The notes under the pieces: model-generated
The model's input: only the letters and a program-made list of their open reading frames with translations
What the model was told of the DNA's origin: nothing
Database searches by the model: none
Assembly: GCA_946530775.1 (NCBI GenBank)
Contig: CAMNAH010000024.1
Span: 1 to 9,962 of the forward strand
Direction of reading: 5' to 3'
Length of the DNA stretch: 9,962 nucleotides
DNA from: an uncultured Coriobacteriales bacterium
Lineage (GTDB): Bacteria > Actinomycetota > Coriobacteriia > Coriobacteriales > Atopobiaceae
Part shown: one piece after another, positions 7,075-9,962 of the stretch
Position numbering within the stretch: position 1 is the stretch's first letter
Layout: every line of letters begins with the position of its first letter
Made by a program: the position numbers and the translations under genes

Positions 7075-7905
7075 ATGGCAATTATCGAAGTTCGGTCAAT
7101 GGATGACGAGCGGCTTGGCGACTATCGCGACTTGACCGACCATCCGCTGCGTACGCGCTTCGAAGACGAGAACTCCCTCATGATCGTCGAGTCGAAGATC
7201 GCGCTCGGGGTGGCGATCGAGGAGGGCATCGAGGTTGTCTCGCTTCTCGTCGATGAGCGACGCCTCGAATCCTGTGCTTATCTTATCGAGAAGCTCGATC
7301 CTGCGGTGCCCGTCTATGCCATGGAGCACGATGCCATGAGCTCGCTCGTGGGGTTCAAGGTCACGCGCGGCGTGCTCGCGGCGTGCAGGCGCCCCAAAGC
7401 TCTTTCTGTTGCAGATGTTGTCGCTCGCTCGCGCAATCTGTGCGTGGTGGAGGGGCTTGTTGATGTGAGCAATATGGGCGCGCTCTTCCGCTCGGCAGCG
7501 GCGCTCGGTATTGACGGCATCATCGTCTCGCCTGAGTGCACAAGCCCGCTCTCACGTCGCTCCATCCGCGTCTCGATGGGAAACGTCTTCCGTATTCCCT
7601 GGGCAAAGGCGACGGGGGAGTGCTGGCCTACTGCGTTTTTCGACGAACTGCATGCGCAAGGCTTTGCAAGCTATGCCCTCGCACTCGAAGACGATGCCGT
7701 GAGCTTGGATGATCCCGTTCTCAAGGTTCCCGAGAAGCGCGCCCTCTTCTTTGGTAACGAGGGAGCGGGGCTGTCGCGCGCCGTGCTCGATGGCTGCGAC
7801 CGCCATGTCATCATCCCCATGGCGCTCGGCGTGGATTCGCTCAACGTGGCTGCATCCTCCGCGGTTGCCTTCTGGGAGCTGTTCGCGCGTCGACACGAGG
7901 CCTAG
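7075..7905 (+). CDS. TrmH/SpoU-family RNA 2'-O-ribose methyltransferase
   Basis: This 276-residue SPOUT-class methyltransferase transfers a methyl group from S-adenosylmethionine to a ribose 2'-OH in tRNA or rRNA; the exact target cannot be read from sequence. Residues about 34-105 fit the SpoU substrate-binding domain. The knotted catalytic domain (about 120-276) has all three family motifs: motif 1 NMGALFRSAAALG with N133 and R139, motif 2 ALFFGNEGAGLSR (223-235), and motif 3 IIPMALGVDSLNVAASSA (246-263). The frame is open far upstream, to 5395, only because it runs codon-aligned against the transpeptidase gene. I place the start at the ATG at 7075, with GGGGA 4 nt upstream, where SpoU similarity begins. 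It is a single-gene unit with its own predicted -10. No obvious terminator separates it from the lipoprotein gene 83 bp on. RlmB, TrmH or another subfamily member are all possible. Confidence 0.9.
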   Translation: MAIIEVRSMDDERLGDYRDLTDHPLRTRFEDENSLMIVESKIALGVAIEEGIEVVSLLVDERRLESCAYLIEKLDPAVPVYAMEHDAMSSLVGFKVTRGVLAACRRPKALSVADVVARSRNLCVVEGLVDVSNMGALFRSAAALGIDGIIVSPECTSPLSRRSIRVSMGNVFRIPWAKATGECWPTAFFDELHAQGFASYALALEDDAVSLDDPVLKVPEKRALFFGNEGAGLSRAVLDGCDRHVIIPMALGVDSLNVAASSAVAFWELFARRHEA

Positions 7906-7947
7906 CGCCTGCTTACGTTAAATCTGGGCCGACATATAGCAAGGGAC

Positions 7948-7988
7948 TCTATACTGGTCTCGTTACCGCATTTCTAGTGGAGGTACCC
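7948..7988 (+). promoter_or_regulatory. Probable -10 element and ribosome-binding site of the lipoprotein gene
   Basis: TATACT at 7950-7955 is a likely -10 box, in the same 8-mer TCTATACT that precedes the methyltransferase gene at 7029-7036. The -35 is not recognisable. A strong GTGGAGGT Shine-Dalgarno at 7977-7984 sits 4 nt before the ATG at 7989 and decides the start over the in-frame GTG at 7977. Confidence 0.5.
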
Positions 7989-9110
7989 ATGGCCGGCACG
8001 AGAAACCCCATGCTTTCTACCCTGACGGCGCTCGTCCTGTCGTTTGCCCTTGCGGCATGCGGAGGCGCGACGCAGGAAGGATCCGCAGAGACGGAGTCTG
8101 GAAAGCTGGGCGGAGAGGCATCGCAGCCTGAGCAGCCTGAGGAATCCGAGCAGCATCCCGAGCCGGCTCCTCATGAGATGGAATGGGGCTCTGTTCTATT
8201 CGATAACTCAGACGAGGCTTTCTATGATCTGTCGTATCTTGGTGATTCCGACAACGATAAACAATTCGTGGTAAACGATTCTCCGTATTCCAATAAAGGC
8301 GCCCGTTTCGAGCGTCTCATCTATTGCCAGGATACGGGCTGCGTTGTGTACGTGTACCGTTTCGACGGCTCTTCATGGACGAGCGAGGACGCAGTGCTCT
8401 CTCTAGCCGACGATACGACGGGGGTCGACATCCTTCTCAAGCATGTGCTTGGGAACGGATCTGAGATCTATTTCGTGACTTCGACATTCGAAGAGGGCCA
8501 AATTCTCGATATCTATGAAGTTGAGGACGACGGCCTTGTTCTTACGAACATCATCATCGACAACCTGTCCGAGGATTCGCTCTTAGATGCCATCGATCGC
8601 ATATCGTTTGAGGATGGTTTGGAACTCTCGGATCTCAATACTAGTTACGACGTTGAATATGTGGGCGCTATCCAGCGCATAGGATCCGACCTGTGCGGCT
8701 ACATGAGCGTTCCTTCGAACTGGACAGAGTATGCCGATGAGGAGGATGCCGTTCCAGGGTCCATCAGGTATTCCGACGGTGCCTCATGCGCTGTTCAGAT
8801 GGCTGGGCTTGAGCGTAGCGATGAGGACCGCGCAATGACGGGCGAGGAGCAGGCGCTTGAAATCGCAAACGCCTATGTCGAACAGCTTCAGGACAACGAG
8901 CAGGTGACGGATATGAGTGGGGTCGTGCAGACGCTCCAATGCGGCCTCACCGCCCATGTCTGCGTATCAAGCTTGGACACTGGCGTGACGATGTACTCGT
9001 TCTTTTTCGGCGATGATGAGAGAATCTACGTCATCGACATCGTCGGCGATGGGGAATCAGCGCTCGAAATGGCTTCGTATGTCGTCTCGACCTTTGAGCC
9101 GACGGAGTAG
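7989..9110 (+). CDS. Secreted lipoprotein of unknown function
   Basis: This 373-residue predicted lipoprotein would be attached to the outer face of the membrane. A signal peptide (R5 then a hydrophobic stretch at 8-23) ends in the lipobox L21-A22-A23-C24. A disordered Gly/Ser/Glu/Pro-rich linker follows at about 25-62. An N-terminal domain (about 65-215) is acidic and beta-rich. A C-terminal domain (about 222-373) has the pattern GYMSVPSNWTEY, then an Ala/Glu helix at about 285-302, then beta strands. That loosely recalls PsbP/DcrB-like domains seen in Gram-positive lipoproteins; this resemblance is weak inference. Besides C24 there are six cysteines (113, 118, 236, 267, 318, 325), an even number compatible with three disulfides. 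Codon use is somewhat richer in A/T than in the SRP operon. It probably has its own promoter and ends at a strong terminator. I do not recognise a function. Confidence 0.85.
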   Translation: MAGTRNPMLSTLTALVLSFALAACGGATQEGSAETESGKLGGEASQPEQPEESEQHPEPAPHEMEWGSVLFDNSDEAFYDLSYLGDSDNDKQFVVNDSPYSNKGARFERLIYCQDTGCVVYVYRFDGSSWTSEDAVLSLADDTTGVDILLKHVLGNGSEIYFVTSTFEEGQILDIYEVEDDGLVLTNIIIDNLSEDSLLDAIDRISFEDGLELSDLNTSYDVEYVGAIQRIGSDLCGYMSVPSNWTEYADEEDAVPGSIRYSDGASCAVQMAGLERSDEDRAMTGEEQALEIANAYVEQLQDNEQVTDMSGVVQTLQCGLTAHVCVSSLDTGVTMYSFFFGDDERIYVIDIVGDGESALEMASYVVSTFEPTE

Positions 9111-9138
9111 CGATTATTCAACGCGATATCGTGCACGA

Positions 9139-9165
9139 GAAAGGGCCTCGTTGAGAGGCCCTTTC
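9139..9165. terminator. Bidirectional intrinsic terminator between the lipoprotein gene and ftsH
   Basis: A perfect 11-bp stem (GAAAGGGCCTC at 9139-9149 with its complement at 9155-9165) encloses the loop GTTGA, with A-tract and T-tract ends. It lies between convergent genes and should serve both. A second 7-bp inverted repeat, ATTCAAC (9116-9122) and GTTGAAT (9169-9175), surrounds it. Confidence 0.88.
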
Positions 9166-9192
9166 CTGGTTGAATGAGTGGGGAAGAGGAGT

Positions 9193-9962
9193 CTAGTTCG
9201 TCTTAGCGGCAGCCATCTTGGGGGCAAAGCCGTCGTCGCGCGTGAGGATGTTCATGAACTCCTCGCCGGTGATGGTCTCCTTGCGCTGCAGGTAATGGGC
9301 GATCTCGTGAAGCTTGAAGCGATTCTCCTGCAGGGTCTTGAGGGCAGCCTGATGGCCTTCCTCCACAAGGCGCTGCACTTCAGCGTCGATCTCCTGCGCG
9401 GTGCCCTCGGAGCAGGTGAGCTCGGCTCCGCCGCCCAGATAGCGGTTGCGCTGCTGGCCCAGGGCTACCATGCCGAACTTGTCGCTCATGCCGTACTGCG
9501 TGACCATGGCGCGGGCAAGGGCCGTGGCGCGCTCGATGTCGTTGCTGGCACCGGTGGTCATCTCGCCGAAGATGAGCTCCTCGGCAGCACGGCCGCCGCA
9601 GAGCACGGCGATCTTGTCCTTGGCCTCCTGGCGGGTGGTGAGGAAGTGCTCGTCCTCATCGACCTGCATGGTGAAGCCGAGAGCACCTGAGGTGCGCGGC
9701 ACGATGGTGATCTTGGTCACGGGTGCGGAACCCTTCTGCATGGCGGCGACGATGGCGTGGCCCGTCTCGTGGTAGGAGACGATCTCCTTCTCGTGCTCGG
9801 AAAGCACGGTGGACTTCTTCTTCTCGCCGGCGATGACCACGTCGACGGATTCGACCAAGTCTTCCTGGCTCACGCGGGAGCGGCCGTTGCGCACGGCGCG
9901 CAGCGCAGCCTCGTTGATGATGTTCGCGAGGTCTGCACCGGATGCGCCAGGCGTGGACTTGG
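9193..9962 (-). CDS. ftsH: ATP-dependent zinc metalloprotease FtsH, C-terminal part (5' end outside window)
   Basis: This is the C-terminal ~256 residues of FtsH, the hexameric membrane-anchored AAA+ protease that degrades misassembled membrane proteins and some regulators. The reading frame runs to the right edge. The residues at the edge (TPGASGADLANIINEAALRA) are the small helical lid of the AAA domain, so the transmembrane segments, Walker A and Walker B lie outside. The protease domain has the zinc motif HETGH (9757-9771) and the downstream third-ligand region TTGASNDIERAT (Asp codon at 9538-9540). FtsH commonly has HEAGH; HETGH keeps all catalytic residues. The tail after the protease domain is short, ending in AAAKTN. 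A GTG at 9892-9894 is internal and not a start. The gene is convergent with the lipoprotein gene. Confidence 0.97.
   Translation of the reverse strand, partial: KSTPGASGADLANIINEAALRAVRNGRSRVSQEDLVESVDVVIAGEKKKSTVLSEHEKEIVSYHETGHAIVAAMQKGSAPVTKITIVPRTSGALGFTMQVDEDEHFLTTRQEAKDKIAVLCGGRAAEELIFGEMTTGASNDIERATALARAMVTQYGMSDKFGMVALGQQRNRYLGGGAELTCSEGTAQEIDAEVQRLVEEGHQAALKTLQENRFKLHEIAHYLQRKETITGEEFMNILTRDDGFAPKMAAAKTN

Noticed and set aside
7977..7988. GTG start for the lipoprotein, four codons upstream
   Set aside because: That GTG is part of the GTGGAGGT ribosome-binding site for the ATG at 7989, and the later start gives a normal signal peptide.
1..9962. Mobile elements, CRISPR arrays, tRNA/rRNA genes, SRP RNA gene
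   Set aside because: I saw no transposase or integrase, regularly spaced repeats, tRNA-like cloverleaf or SRP RNA in the gaps, which are all shorter than 100 bp. The only sizeable repeats come from the ldt duplication.

Overview
The window looks like ordinary chromosome from a high-GC Gram-positive bacterium. An actinobacterium of the Coriobacteriia (Collinsella-like) is my best guess, from the strong GAG/CTC/GCC codon preference, the smc-ftsY-ffh order, and the actinobacterial/Gram-positive style of the L,D-transpeptidases. This placement is inference; there is no rRNA or other taxonomic marker in the window. I see no insertion sequence, phage gene, CRISPR array, tRNA or rRNA.

Layout. (1) 1-3835, plus strand: a tightly packed housekeeping operon made of the C-terminal part of smc (chromosome condensation; its 5' end lies outside the window), ftsY (signal recognition particle receptor) and ffh (SRP GTPase). 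The genes are 3 and 1 nt apart. The operon ends at a strong bidirectional hairpin terminator at 3861-3887. (2) 3913-6975, minus strand: two tandem paralogous membrane-anchored L,D-transpeptidases (500 and 501 aa), 54 bp apart, convergent to the SRP operon. Both keep a single N-terminal membrane anchor, a long extracytoplasmic region and a C-terminal YkuD catalytic domain with a SHGCIN motif. (3) 7075-7905, plus strand: a TrmH/SpoU-family RNA 2'-O-ribose methyltransferase, divergent from the transpeptidases across a 99-bp regulatory gap. (4) 7989-9110, plus strand: a 373-aa secreted lipoprotein of unknown function with six cysteines beyond the lipidated one, followed by a second bidirectional terminator at 9139-9165. 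(5) 9193 to the right edge, minus strand: the C-terminal protease half of FtsH (its 5' end lies outside).

How the genes fit together: FtsY and Ffh deliver nascent membrane and secreted proteins to the translocon, and the three membrane or secreted proteins here (two Ldts and the lipoprotein) would be clients of export. Only smc-ftsY-ffh shows clear operon organisation; the rest is a series of short convergent or divergent units. The most interesting feature is the tandem Ldt pair. Its divergence is mosaic: the catalytic domain differs far more than the segment just before it, and the membrane-anchor codons are identical at the nucleotide level. I found no convincing new multi-gene system.
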